Below are positions 17,717 through 26,189 of a stretch of DNA of 64,000 nt, piece by piece. Origin of the DNA: Halobacillus amylolyticus (GTDB taxonomy: Bacteria > Bacillota > Bacilli > Bacillales > Halobacillaceae); the NCBI RefSeq assembly GCF_022921115.1, contig NZ_CP095075.1, positions 3,236,001 to 3,300,000 on the forward strand. Direction: 5' to 3'. Every line of letters starts with the position of its first letter. The stretch's first letter is position 1. The position numbers were made by a program, and so were the translations under genes. Below the pieces are notes generated by a model. The model had not been told where the DNA came from and ran no database searches. It saw only the letters and a list, made by a program, of their open reading frames with translations.

Positions 17717-18616
17717 TTGGCAAAAGCGTTCTATCTTAATGGGAAGAGCGTCTTTTTTACAGAAAAAACAGAAGGGATTATTAGAAAGGGAATAGAAATG
17801 GTAAAAGATGAACTACATCTAATTGGAGGAATTTTTTTAATGAGATATGCCGTTTCAGTTACAGATACCACATTTGTAAAAGAGATAGAAGAGAGTGGAA
17901 TCAGCCTAAATGAGCAGTTGGCCGATTTTGCTAAGTCATTAGCAGAAATTACGAGCTTTGAAAAACCAAGAGGAATTGTTTTCCATGATCTCAAATCAGC
18001 AACAGAACTTTATTCAGAGATCCCGCTACCCGCCTATACTTCTAGAGACTTGATCCATATCAATCCATTAACTGAAGTTTGGAAAGACATTTTTTTGGAA
18101 TCAGCCAGGGGAAAGAGCGTCACAAAAGCGGAATTGTATTACTCATCACTTGAGGACGTTGATGTTGCTATCATTGCTGCCCATGAGCTTACCCATCATG
18201 CTGACTTCTTTCGTGATGATTTTGAAGGTGATGAGGAGAATATGTGGTTTGAGGAAGGCATGTGCGATTACATTGCGAGAAAGTTCATGCTATCGGAAGA
18301 AAAGTTTGATGAAGTTTCAGAAGTGGAAAATCTTTTGATTGAGGCCTACAAAGAGGATTACGGTGAATATACACTTGACCAATTTGGAAAGTCAGGATAT
18401 AGGCAAGGGAATAGTTCGGGTTATTCTGCTGACTTTTACGATTATTGGCGCAGTACGAAAACAGTGCGTACGCTTGTGGAGAAATATTTTGACGGGAGTG
18501 TTGGGGGGCTTATTGATTGTTATGAAAAGTGGGATGAAAAGGTCCCTCTCCATTTGTATTTTGTTAATCGTTTGGAACTGTCGGAAGAAGAGTCTAAGAG
18601 GTTGTGGTTTAGATAG
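17717..18616 (+). CDS. Putative zinc metallopeptidase-like protein (HELTHH)
   Basis: A protein of up to 299 residues that I cannot place in a named family. Residues about 155-164 read AAHELTHHADFF, an HExxH zinc-peptidase motif, and EEGMCDYIARKFM some 20 residues later supplies a downstream Glu as third ligand candidate. There is no signal peptide, so it would act in the cytoplasm. The start is uncertain: TTG 17717 has a poor ribosome site, while ATG 17840 has GGAGGA ten bases upstream and would give 258 residues. The gene is alone between intergenic stretches. Confidence 0.65.
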   Translation: MAKAFYLNGKSVFFTEKTEGIIRKGIEMVKDELHLIGGIFLMRYAVSVTDTTFVKEIEESGISLNEQLADFAKSLAEITSFEKPRGIVFHDLKSATELYSEIPLPAYTSRDLIHINPLTEVWKDIFLESARGKSVTKAELYYSSLEDVDVAIIAAHELTHHADFFRDDFEGDEENMWFEEGMCDYIARKFMLSEEKFDEVSEVENLLIEAYKEDYGEYTLDQFGKSGYRQGNSSGYSADFYDYWRSTKTVRTLVEKYFDGSVGGLIDCYEKWDEKVPLHLYFVNRLELSEEESKRLWFR

Positions 18617-18907
18617 AAATAGTTTTTCAGAAGGGGAAACCGGTCTAATATCACCATGATGAACATGCTTTGACTTTTATGAGTGGGCAGTGGAATGTTA
18701 ACAAGGAGTTGGTCTAAGAGGATATAGACTGTAACTTCCCTTTACCAGCCCAAGGAGAGGTGTTGATAGTGACAAAAGCAGGAGCGGATTTTTATCGGAG
18801 CATCGCGCTTGTTTCCTTTTAGGAAGTCGGCAGATCAGCAGACGTAAAGAAAGCCCACTTGGTATGATCAGTAATCGCATACCTAAGCAGGCTGGGGATG
18901 TTTTATT

Positions 18908-19318
18908 TTAAAGCGTTTCGAATGCTTTAACAGCAGCTTCCGCAACCTGCACATCATGTTCTACTTTACTGCCGCTGACACCGACAGATCCGACTACTTT
19001 TCCTTCTTTAACGAGCGGGATTCCGCCGCCAAACACTACAATACGACCGTTATTGGTTGTGTTCAGTCCATAAAGTTCTGCTTTTGGTACGGTTGCATCT
19101 GCTAGATCAGATGTAGGCATCTTAAGGGCAACAGACGTCCATGCTTTATTTTGGGCAATGTCAACGCTTGCAAGCCAAGCATCGTCCATACGATGAACAG
19201 CAGTGAGGTTGCCTCCTTCATCATAGATCGATATAACCATCGCCACACCAAGGTTTTTCGCCTCTGTTTCTGCACTTTCAATCAGTTTCTTTGCCTTTTC
19301 CAATGTTAATTGACTCAT
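18908..19318 (-). CDS. GlcG/HbpS-type (DUF336) protein
   Basis: A 136-residue protein of the GlcG/HbpS family (PduO C-terminal domain), members of which bind heme or assist redox and B12-related enzymes. Signatures are AMVISIYDEGGNLTAVHRMDDAWLAS, AWTSVALKMPT, and the C-terminal GGIPLVKEGKVVGSVGVSG. An upstream in-frame GTG is open, but ATG 19318 has GGGG nine bases before it. It sits just downstream of, and in the same direction as, a tautomerase gene, with a 96-base gap. Function in this organism unknown. Confidence 0.85.
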   Translation of the reverse strand: MSQLTLEKAKKLIESAETEAKNLGVAMVISIYDEGGNLTAVHRMDDAWLASVDIAQNKAWTSVALKMPTSDLADATVPKAELYGLNTTNNGRIVVFGGGIPLVKEGKVVGSVGVSGSKVEHDVQVAEAAVKAFETL

Positions 19319-19414
19319 GTTTGCATTCCCCACTTTCTGAAATTTAATTTACATAGACTACCTTCCACTTGTTATAATTTTAAAACATATCGTTAGGCTT
19401 TATTTTTCACAATA

Positions 19415-19597
19415 TCAATCTGCTAATCGTTTTCCTGCCACGCCATAGTTCTGCTTGGACATTTCCTCTATAACAACAGTGACCGCTTCTTTGCGGGCAC
19501 CTGTGGTATCTGTCACAGCGTCAGTTACTTTTTCAACCAAAGCCTGTTTCTGGTCGTCGCTTCGTCCTTCGAGCATTTGTACTGTAATAATCGGCAT
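19415..19597 (-). CDS. 4-oxalocrotonate tautomerase family protein
   Basis: A 60-residue tautomerase. The mature enzyme uses its N-terminal proline as base, and Pro2 is present (MPIITVQMLEGRSDDQKQALV); Arg at about position 12 and the C-terminal VIEEMSKQNYGVAGKRLAD match the family. AGGAGAGAAC precedes the ATG. In B. subtilis the homologue ywhB lies close to ywhD and the PBP gene, as here, so it is an inherited neighbour rather than part of an aromatic ring pathway. Confidence 0.92.
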   Translation of the reverse strand: MPIITVQMLEGRSDDQKQALVEKVTDAVTDTTGARKEAVTVVIEEMSKQNYGVAGKRLAD

Positions 19598-19768
19598 GCT
19601 GTTCTCTCCTTTAATGCGTTAATTGGGTTACTACACCTTCTTCTGCAAAAAACGTCAAATTCCTGCTTGCTTTTAATAGAATTTTTAGAGTTCTCTGTTG
19701 TGAAAAGTAGCATGCGATTATGTTAAAGTAGAAGCAACAGTTAGTCTAGAAGGAGGATGTCGTTTAGC

Positions 19769-20317
19769 ATGAAGGAATTTGATCAATTTAAAAATAAAGA
19801 TGAAGGCGAAAATAGTGATAAGAAGAAAAATCAATTTACGATCATAAAAGACGATTCAACTGATGGACATGGCGGATATGGGGTTGGGTCCATCAGTCTT
19901 GAGAATATGACACCTGTCATCGTCGATCCTAATGAAGAAGAGGCGTTCGTTGATATGGGGGCACTCCATGCACGAAGCAAGGTCGAGAAGCGGGTTCGTT
20001 TTAAGCCTGATCGTTTTGAGGTGCCAAATGGCAAGCTGTATTGGATTGCCTGGGTGACTGTCGCTCATCGTGAAGGTCTTCCTTGCTATTATGGGGTGGC
20101 TGGAAGTGAACTAGTCGTTGATCGTGAAATTCGCCGGGGTTATAAATCGATGCCGGAGCATGTTAATCAGATGGACAAATCATTGAAAGGACGCTTTGTT
20201 GTCGAGCATATGGATGAGAAGTCGAAGCGGATCCTTGGTGAATATTTACGTGATTTCAAACCAGAACTTTGGGAAAATACTGGTCAAGAATTGAAAGACT
20301 CACTTGGAGTACAATAA
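19769..20317 (+). CDS. ywhD: YwhD family protein
   Basis: A 182-residue protein matching B. subtilis YwhD, a conserved protein of unknown function. The diagnostic stretch is STDGHGGYGVGSISLENMTPVIVD followed by AFVDMGALHARSKVEKRVRF. AGGAGG runs directly into an ATG at 19757; the next in-frame ATG (19769) is better placed, though 12 bases away. No membrane segments. Its neighbours (tautomerase, PBP, speE, speB) are the same as in B. subtilis, which supports the assignment. A terminator follows at 20328-20364. Confidence 0.9.
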   Translation: MKEFDQFKNKDEGENSDKKKNQFTIIKDDSTDGHGGYGVGSISLENMTPVIVDPNEEEAFVDMGALHARSKVEKRVRFKPDRFEVPNGKLYWIAWVTVAHREGLPCYYGVAGSELVVDREIRRGYKSMPEHVNQMDKSLKGRFVVEHMDEKSKRILGEYLRDFKPELWENTGQELKDSLGVQ

Positions 20318-20327
20318 CTGAGCTGCT

Positions 20328-20364
20328 GTGCCTTCTCTTTTTCAAAAAGAGGAGGCGCTTTTTT
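20328..20364 (+). terminator. Terminator of ywhD
   Basis: The stem GTGCCTTCTCTTTTT/AAAAAGAGGAGGCGC (with G-U pairs) is followed by TTTTTT, eleven bases after the ywhD stop. Confidence 0.85.
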
Positions 20365-20475
20365 GTGTAAATATGCAATTAACCTTCTGTTTCGTGCAAT
20401 CCCCTCCACAAGGCCTGATTGAACTTTTTCTGGGAGAAAATACAAGTATACGTGAGGTGTTATTGTGATAGAATG

Positions 20476-20489
20476 AGAACAAGTGTTCT
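20476..20489. promoter_or_regulatory. Probable LexA (DinR) box before yolD-like gene
   Basis: AGAACAAGTGTTCT is a perfect palindrome containing GAAC-N4-GTTC, the core of the Bacillus LexA box. It overlaps the end of a -10-like TAGAAT (20469-20474) and lies 20 bases before the start codon of a YolD-like gene, whose relatives are SOS-regulated in B. subtilis. Confidence 0.7.
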
Positions 20490-20508
20490 TGATAAAGGAG
20501 GGGTTACT

Positions 20509-20850
20509 ATGGATCATCGCAATCATGACCGTGGGACAATCAAATGGACATCATTGATGCTGCCGGAGCATGTGGAATTGATCAAAAAGCAATGGAAGGA
20601 GGATCAACGAGTCGAGAAAGGGATCATCGATGAGCAAAAGGCGGTGGAGATTGACTTTATTTTGCAGAGAGCGCTCCATGACGATTTAACGGTTAATGTC
20701 AAAGTCCATAATGGGTTTGATTATGAAAATATTCGTATGAAAATTACTTACATGAACAAGTTTGAACGTAAGGTCTTTGGCAAGGAGGAAGAGTCGAAGG
20801 AAACAACAAGTTGCAGGCTTGATGACATTGGTGATATTACCATCGTGTAG
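20509..20850 (+). CDS. YolD-like protein, SOS-regulated
   Basis: A 113-residue YolD-domain protein, starting MDHRNHDRGTIKWTSLMLPEHVELI, which is the family hallmark. YolD proteins usually accompany a Y-family DNA polymerase (UvrX/YqjW type) and were predicted to have a role like UmuD. Here no polymerase gene is adjacent: the next gene is a PBP on the other strand. GGAGGGG precedes ATG 20509, and the LexA box at 20476 predicts induction by DNA damage. A strong terminator follows. Confidence 0.85.
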   Translation: MDHRNHDRGTIKWTSLMLPEHVELIKKQWKEDQRVEKGIIDEQKAVEIDFILQRALHDDLTVNVKVHNGFDYENIRMKITYMNKFERKVFGKEEESKETTSCRLDDIGDITIV

Positions 20851-20976
20851 CCTTTATAAAAAGTTCACAAAATGTTCACTTAAAATAAGTGGCTTTTTAG
20901 AAGACGAATCTTGACGAACAAGCTATCTGGATAATATATTAATTAACACATGGGTTATACATGTATTTACTAGGAC

Positions 20977-21013
20977 AAAGAAAGCGACCGGCTAGTCACC
21001 GGTCGCTTTCTTT
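20977..21013 (+). terminator. Terminator after yolD-like gene
   Basis: A 15-bp perfect stem (AAAGAAAGCGACCGG and its complement) with a 7-base loop is followed by GTCTTTTTAT. Confidence 0.85.
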
Positions 21014-21031
21014 GTCTTTTTATACATTTAC

Positions 21032-21075
21032 TTCCACCTCAGGTCATCCAGAAAATTGGATGACCTGAGGTGGAA
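21032..21075. repeat. Perfect hairpin, copy 1 (arms repeated at 44943)
   Basis: A 19-bp perfect inverted repeat, TTCCACCTCAGGTCATCCA with its complement, separated by GAAAAT. Exactly the same arms occur at 44943-44985 with a different loop. Here it lies five bases from the stop of the leftward PBP gene and may act as its terminator. Confidence 0.9.
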
Positions 21076-21079
21076 TATA

Positions 21080-23131
21080 TTAGGAGAACCAGTCGACGAT
21101 GCCATCGAGCCAGGAGTCATCTTTGAGTTCTTCGTTGATTTCTTCCTCATCGCTTTTTTCGTTTTGTTCACATGTTTCGGTTGGAATGTTCTCCTCATCC
21201 ATGTAAACGAGCCGTTCCTTTGGACAGCCTGGACCGGATAGTTTGCCCGTTTTAGGATTAATGTACACACCCTTAACTCCAGGTGTCGGGGTAAAGGCTG
21301 CGGCGGGCAGCGGTTGATGGATCGTTTCCATCGTGTCGGCCCACAAATGTTTGGCATATTGATGATCTTTTGTTTTTGTAATCGCACGGTTGTCGTCATA
21401 GCCTGTCCAAACCCCCATGATATACTGCGGGCTGAAGCCGATCATCCAGCTGTCAGAATCTGTTGTTCCTGACTTACCGCCATACATACGGGTCAATTGG
21501 TCAGCAATACTCGCCCCTGTCACACTCATGTAACCATTAAGTGCTGTATCGAACATACCTGTCATCATATGGGTGACGGTAAAAGCAACATTGGGATCGA
21601 TGTTTCTTTCGGTATCTGTATCGGGTTCATACTTGTACAACACGTTATCATGGCGATCGGTGATCTTTGTGATTGTGTGACCGCGGACAGCTTCAGATCC
21701 ACTCACCATCCTCATATAGCCATCGACCATTTCATAAAGTGAAATTGAAGCAGTGCCAAGGGCCAAAGAAGGTACGGCAGGCAGCTCACCAGAGATCCCA
21801 AACGTACGCAATGTATCAACAAAATTCTCTGGGCCGATATCGACATTCGTTGTTACAGCGTAAATGTTGTCAGATAAAGCTAAAGCTTGAGCCATCGTAA
21901 TTTTTCGGTTGGCATAGTAATTGTTATAGTTACTTGGTGAATAGACTTTGCCGTTTTTCAGCTCAAACGTTGTCGGTTTACTCGCAACCATCGTCAGCGG
22001 TGTGTAGTCACGCAAAAGGGCAGCATAGTAGAGGAATGGTTTAATAGTAGAGCCAACCATTCTTTGTGCATCTGTTGCCCTGTTATAGGCGCTCTCGGAA
22101 TAATTTTTTCCACCAGCTAGAGCTGTGACCGCACCTGTCTGACTGTCCATAATGACACTCGCTGTTTGAATTTCAGAGCCATTGGCAATGGTTTGATCAA
22201 TCGACTGCTCAAGCTCCTTTTGGTGATTTTTATTTAAAGTTGTATAAATGTGGTACCCGCCTGTTTTAATGGCATCCACATCTGTTTCAAGTAATCTAGC
22301 TGCTTCCTCGGTTACTTTATCCTGGAAGTAAGGAGCCACAGCTTTCGTTGCTTCGCCGGAATGATCATAATAATCGAGGGACACCTTTAACGCTTGTTGC
22401 TCTTTATTAGGTGAAATATAGCCAAGCTCCTCCATACGGGAAAGAATTTGTTCCTGGCGTGAGTTAGCATTTTCGGCATTGTTAAGAGGGGAATAGTAGC
22501 TCGGCCCCTTTGGAATGCCGGCAAGCATTGACGCCTCAGCAAGCGTTAGCTCTTTTGCATGCTTGTCAAAATAATATCGGCTGGCCGCTTCAATTCCGTA
22601 AGCGCCATGTCCGTAATAAATCGTGTTCAAATACCCCTCAAGGATCTCATCCTTTTCATAGAAAATTTCTAAACGCATCGCATAGAAAGCTTCCTTAATT
22701 TTTCGTGTCCACGTTTTTTCATGAGATAAGTAGAGGTTACGTGCATATTGCTGGGTAATCGTACTCGCCCCTTCAACCATTTTCATAGCCTTTAAGTCTG
22801 TCAAAGCAGCAGACGCAATTCGTCTAAAGTCAAAGCCAAAGTGGTCGTAGAAGCGGTGATCCTCAATGGCGAGTGTTGCATGGACGATCTCTTCAGGCAT
22901 TTCCTTTTTACTAATCCAATAACGCTCCTGCGCCCCGTGGGTTTCGTCAATCACTTTCCCTTCCGAGCCATAGTAGATGGAATTCTGCTCGGTGTGAAGA
23001 GAAGGGGGTCCCAGACCAACGGCATAAATAAACACAGCAACAAACGCAATGAGGCCAAGGACTCCGCAAGTGACTGCGGTTTTCATTGTTCTCCGTATCC
23101 ATTTCCATTTAAAACGAATAAATAATAGCAT
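21080..23131 (-). CDS. pbpG: Class A penicillin-binding protein
   Basis: A 683-residue bifunctional peptidoglycan synthase that polymerises glycan strands and cross-links peptides outside the membrane. A membrane anchor lies at residues about 17-40. The glycosyltransferase domain shows AIEDHRFYDHFG (near 88-99) and GASTITQQYARNL (121-133). The transpeptidase domain has the active-site STIK (361-364), SDN (420-422) and KSGTT near 555. The tail is acidic. Synteny with B. subtilis ywhE/pbpG, next to ywhD and speE, supports the name. A sporulation role, known for PbpG, is inferred by homology. Confidence 0.93.
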   Translation of the reverse strand: MLLFIRFKWKWIRRTMKTAVTCGVLGLIAFVAVFIYAVGLGPPSLHTEQNSIYYGSEGKVIDETHGAQERYWISKKEMPEEIVHATLAIEDHRFYDHFGFDFRRIASAALTDLKAMKMVEGASTITQQYARNLYLSHEKTWTRKIKEAFYAMRLEIFYEKDEILEGYLNTIYYGHGAYGIEAASRYYFDKHAKELTLAEASMLAGIPKGPSYYSPLNNAENANSRQEQILSRMEELGYISPNKEQQALKVSLDYYDHSGEATKAVAPYFQDKVTEEAARLLETDVDAIKTGGYHIYTTLNKNHQKELEQSIDQTIANGSEIQTASVIMDSQTGAVTALAGGKNYSESAYNRATDAQRMVGSTIKPFLYYAALLRDYTPLTMVASKPTTFELKNGKVYSPSNYNNYYANRKITMAQALALSDNIYAVTTNVDIGPENFVDTLRTFGISGELPAVPSLALGTASISLYEMVDGYMRMVSGSEAVRGHTITKITDRHDNVLYKYEPDTDTERNIDPNVAFTVTHMMTGMFDTALNGYMSVTGASIADQLTRMYGGKSGTTDSDSWMIGFSPQYIMGVWTGYDDNRAITKTKDHQYAKHLWADTMETIHQPLPAAAFTPTPGVKGVYINPKTGKLSGPGCPKERLVYMDEENIPTETCEQNEKSDEEEINEELKDDSWLDGIVDWFS

Positions 23132-23209
23132 TTTTACTTCTCCTGCCTGTAAAGAAATAATAAATATTGCTATTATTATGGGAGAATGGTGGACAAATTA
23201 AACATTCCC

Positions 23210-23237
23210 TTGCTTTTTCTAACGTTTAATCTATAAT
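23210..23237 (+). promoter_or_regulatory. SigA-type promoter of speE-speB
   Basis: TTGCTT and TATAAT are separated by 16 bases, about 95 bases before the speE start. The transcript would pass through the small inverted-repeat element at 23258-23298. Confidence 0.6.
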
Positions 23238-23257
23238 TTGATTGGTTACAAATGTAT

Positions 23258-23298
23258 GTTTAAGAGGCTGCCGCTCATGATTTGGTGACTTTTTGAAC
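23258..23298 (+). repeat. Minimal MITE remnant (both ends, no middle)
   Basis: GTTTAAGAGGCTGCC (four transitions from the GTTCAAAAAGTTGCC end) is joined by 11 bases to GGTGACTTTTTGAAC, the intact opposite end. The 41-bp piece lies in the speE leader between the promoter and the start codon. Confidence 0.5.
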
Positions 23299-23334
23299 AA
23301 CGTCTTACATGAGTGTTGAAAGGAGAACATCAAT

Positions 23335-24168
23335 ATGGCTACATGGTTTACCGAAAAACAAACGGAGAACTTTGGCATTACCGCAAAAGTGAACCGTTCA
23401 TTGCATAAAGAGCAAACGGATTTTCAAGAATTAGAGATGCTCGAGACCGAAGAGTGGGGGCGGATGCTGCTGCTTGACGATATGGTGATGACGACAGAGA
23501 AGGATGAATTCGTTTACCACGAAATGATGGCACACGTACCGTTGTTCACACACCCGAGTCCAAAGAAAGTACTCGTCGTTGGCGGTGGTGACGGCGGCGT
23601 GATTCGTGAAGTCTTGAAGCATGAAAGTGTCGAGCAGGCCACCCTGGCTGAAATCGATGGCAAGGTCATCGAGTATTCGAAAAAATACTTACCGAGTATT
23701 GCAGGTGCCTTAGAGGATAAGCGTGTCGACGTGCAAGTTAGCGACGGCTTCATGCATATCGCGAAAAGCGAGCGGGAGTATGATGTGATTATGGTCGATT
23801 CGACTGAGCCTGTAGGTCCAGCTGTTACCCTTTTCACAAAAGGATTTTACGAAGGAATTGCGAACGCCTTGAAAGAGGATGGCATTCTGGTCGCTCAAAC
23901 AGACAATCCGTGGTTTAAAGCGGATCTGATTCGCCAAGTGTACGGTGATGTAAAAGAGACCTTCCCAATTACCCGCGTCTACACGGCGAATATCCCGACA
24001 TATCCGAGCGGGCTGTGGACGTTTACAATGGGGAGCAAGATTTACGATCCGCTCCAAGTGCCAGACGAGCGTTTTCAGGAAATCGACACGAAATACTACA
24101 CGAAAGAGCTTCACAATGCCTGCTTCGCCCTGCCCAAATTCGTCAAAGATGTAACCGAGGGGGATTAA
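23335..24168 (+). CDS. speE: Spermidine synthase SpeE
   Basis: SpeE transfers an aminopropyl group from decarboxylated S-adenosylmethionine to putrescine, giving spermidine. The 277-residue product has the family start [20 protein letters not shown], the SAM-binding [18 protein letters not shown], and the active-site [13 protein letters not shown] and QTDNPWF. An AAAGGAGAAC site precedes the ATG. The speB start is three bases after its stop, so the two genes form a coupled operon making putrescine from agmatine and then spermidine. Confidence 0.96.
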   Translation: MATWFTEKQTENFGITAKVNRSLHKEQTDFQELEMLETEEWGRMLLLDDMVMTTEKDEFVYHEMMAHVPLFTHPSPKKVLVVGGGDGGVIREVLKHESVEQATLAEIDGKVIEYSKKYLPSIAGALEDKRVDVQVSDGFMHIAKSEREYDVIMVDSTEPVGPAVTLFTKGFYEGIANALKEDGILVAQTDNPWFKADLIRQVYGDVKETFPITRVYTANIPTYPSGLWTFTMGSKIYDPLQVPDERFQEIDTKYYTKELHNACFALPKFVKDVTEGD

Positions 24169-24171
24169 CCT

Positions 24172-25044
24172 ATGCGATTTGACCCGGCCTATTCAGGAAA
24201 AGTATTTATCATGAGCCGCCCGAATGAAGAGGAAGCGGAGGCTGTGATCTATGGCATGCCGATGGACTGGACGGCAAGCTTCCGCCCAGGTTCCCGTTTC
24301 GGTCCAAACCGGATTCGTGAAGCTTCAATCGGACTTGAAGAGTATAGCCCTTACCTGAATCGTCATTTAGAAGAAGTCAATTATTACGACGCCGGCGACA
24401 TGCTGCTTCCGTTTGGCAATGCCGAGCGCAGTCTTGAGATTATTGAGGGCTATATCGACGGGCTTTTGGAAAAAGGGAAGTTTCCGCTCGGACTCGGTGG
24501 AGAGCATCTCGTCAGCTGGCCGGTCTTTAAAGCGTTTCATAAAACGCAGCCGAACCTGGCTATTATCCATATCGATGCCCATGCCGACCTTAGGGAGGAG
24601 TACGAGGGAGAAATTCTCTCCCATTCCACTCCGGTCCGAAAAGCATGTGAGCTGATCGGGCCTGAGAACGTCTACTCCTTTGGGATCCGCTCCGGCATGC
24701 GTGAGGAATTCCAGTACGCTGAGGAGAGCGGCATGCACATGTCGAAGTTTGACGTCCTCGAACCATTGAAACAGATTTTGCCTGAATTGGCCGGCCGCCC
24801 CGTCTATGTCACGATCGACATCGATGTTCTCGATCCAGCCTACGCCCCAGGCACAGGCACAGCAGAAGCAGGCGGCATTTCGTCAAAAGAATTGCTCGCC
24901 GCCATCCATAAGATTGCTGCTTCTGATGTAAAAGTAGTGGGTGCCGATTTAGTTGAGGTTGCTCCAGCTTACGACCAAACAGAGCAAACGGCGATCGCAG
25001 CCAGTAAATTTGTGCGCGAAATGCTTTTAGGGTTTGTTAAATAA
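24172..25044 (+). CDS. speB: Agmatinase SpeB
   Basis: SpeB hydrolyses agmatine to putrescine and urea with a binuclear Mn centre. The 290-residue ureohydrolase shows all ligand motifs: GGEHLVSWPV, AIIHIDAHADLR and TIDIDVLDPAYAPGTGTAEAGG. It starts three bases after the speE stop, so translation is coupled. The G+C content of speE-speB is higher than in the flanking DNA, perhaps just from high expression or codon preference. Confidence 0.96.
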   Translation: MRFDPAYSGKVFIMSRPNEEEAEAVIYGMPMDWTASFRPGSRFGPNRIREASIGLEEYSPYLNRHLEEVNYYDAGDMLLPFGNAERSLEIIEGYIDGLLEKGKFPLGLGGEHLVSWPVFKAFHKTQPNLAIIHIDAHADLREEYEGEILSHSTPVRKACELIGPENVYSFGIRSGMREEFQYAEESGMHMSKFDVLEPLKQILPELAGRPVYVTIDIDVLDPAYAPGTGTAEAGGISSKELLAAIHKIAASDVKVVGADLVEVAPAYDQTEQTAIAASKFVREMLLGFVK

Positions 25045-25054
25045 ATGATAAAAT

Positions 25055-25090
25055 GGGTCCGTTGCTAGACGCAGCGGATCTTTGTTTTTA
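25055..25090 (+). terminator. Terminator of speE-speB
   Basis: The stem GGGTCCGTTGC/GCAGCGGATC (with G-U pairs and a 5-base loop) is followed by TTTGTTTTTA. Confidence 0.8.
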
Positions 25091-25096
25091 GAGGTT

Positions 25097-25462
25097 GTTC
25101 AAAAAGTCACCAAATGATAAGAGACGAATCTCTTCGTTGGCTTGCTTTTGAAGAGCGTGTGCCCTGCCGTCTACGAGCCTATTCAAAGAAGTAAATTCCC
25201 CGGGACAAGGCAGCGAAGAAGGATATTCTCTGAAGTGGCTTCGCTACTTACGTATTATTAGGCAGCAGTGGAACTTCTATTAAAACCGTGCACGGTCCTG
25301 TGCTGTGCACAACCTAGAAGTCAGCACGTCCTGTGCAAGTCCGTTCCTTGGAAAAGAAGGACACTTTTCCTTCGTGCGAAGCCAATTCGGGGGAGATTTC
25401 CTTGGTGATCAAAGCTTCGCCGCCACGACCTTCTTTCTTCTAAATTGGCAACTTTTTGAATA
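25097..25462 (-). repeat. MITE-like element, copy 2
   Basis: A 366-bp element bounded by GTTCAAAAAGTCACC and the inverse GGCAACTTTTTGAAT. Read on the reverse strand, it matches the copy at 60388-60718 over most of its length with scattered differences. It contains the GCAC-GTCCT-GTGC hairpin at 25324-25336. No coding sequence. Confidence 0.85.
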
Positions 25463-25473
25463 CTCACTTTTAT

Positions 25474-25592
25474 GCAAATATGCAATTATTGATGATTTCA
25501 TGCAATTATCGTGCTGTTTCGCGCAATTAAGTCTGGAAATGTGCAATTATCTGAAATTATGTGCAATTAGCCGTAAATTCGTGCAATTGTGC
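25474..25592. repeat. 20-bp phased degenerate array (GCAATTA type), locus A
   Basis: The core GCAATTA (variants GCAATTG/GCAATTAA) recurs with its G at 25482, 25502, 25523, 25543, 25563 and 25583, a spacing of 20 bases with one step of 21. The sequence between cores varies but is A/T-rich. It abuts the MITE copy 2. Confidence 0.85.
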
Positions 25593-25664
25593 TGATCACT
25601 ATCGTATAAAAAGGCAGCCGAATGGATGACTTTCTGACTCACCCAAATAAGGAGTTTTACGACT

Positions 25665-26111
25665 ATGAACAAAAAACTAATCAGCGTAACTGCAGTGTAC
25701 GCCCTCATTATGGCTGCCCTGCTTATTTTGACCTTCAATTTCGATTGGAACCCGTCTGGGTATAGCTACGAAGTGAACGGTTCCACACTGACCGTACAAG
25801 AAGGACTCGGCCATTCAGAGGTAACAACTGTTGAAATTAGTGAGCACATGTCGAACGTGCTGCTTTTTCAAGTAGCCATTAGTGATGTGAAGACTCACTG
25901 GCACACGGATATCATTATGCTAGCCCTGTTTTTCCCGCTGATTTTATTTGCTATTTTCAAAGACAAGCGGCCATTTAAAAAGGTGCTCTCCTATAAATGG
26001 TTCCTCGGGATTGTCTGCGCGGTTATTCTCATTTATACCGCAGCAACCGTGCCTAATTACTTTTCACAAATTCAAAAGGTTGAAGAGAACGTACAAAAGT
26101 TGTCAGATTAA
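25665..26111 (+). CDS. Hypothetical three-helix membrane protein
   Basis: A 148-residue protein with three predicted membrane helices: residues about 5-25, 83-100 and 115-132. The 55-residue part between helices 1 and 2 is polar and probably faces the outside (GSTLTVQEGLGHSEVTTVEISEH). AAGGAG lies upstream of the ATG. I do not recognise a family. It precedes ywiB in the same direction with a 78-base gap; a link to argS expression is not indicated. Confidence 0.65.
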   Translation: MNKKLISVTAVYALIMAALLILTFNFDWNPSGYSYEVNGSTLTVQEGLGHSEVTTVEISEHMSNVLLFQVAISDVKTHWHTDIIMLALFFPLILFAIFKDKRPFKKVLSYKWFLGIVCAVILIYTAATVPNYFSQIQKVEENVQKLSD

Positions 26112-26189
26112 CTTGAGTTTTTGCTGCTGAGTTCTTATAATAGATAAGTTAAGGATGGACGCAGGATCTGATGGATGGAGGAGTATGAA

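Noticed and set aside
25305..25595. Open frame of 96 codons on the forward strand
   Set aside because: It runs through the MITE copy and into the 20-bp array, has no ribosome site, and its inverted counterpart near 60.5 kb does not preserve the same peptide.
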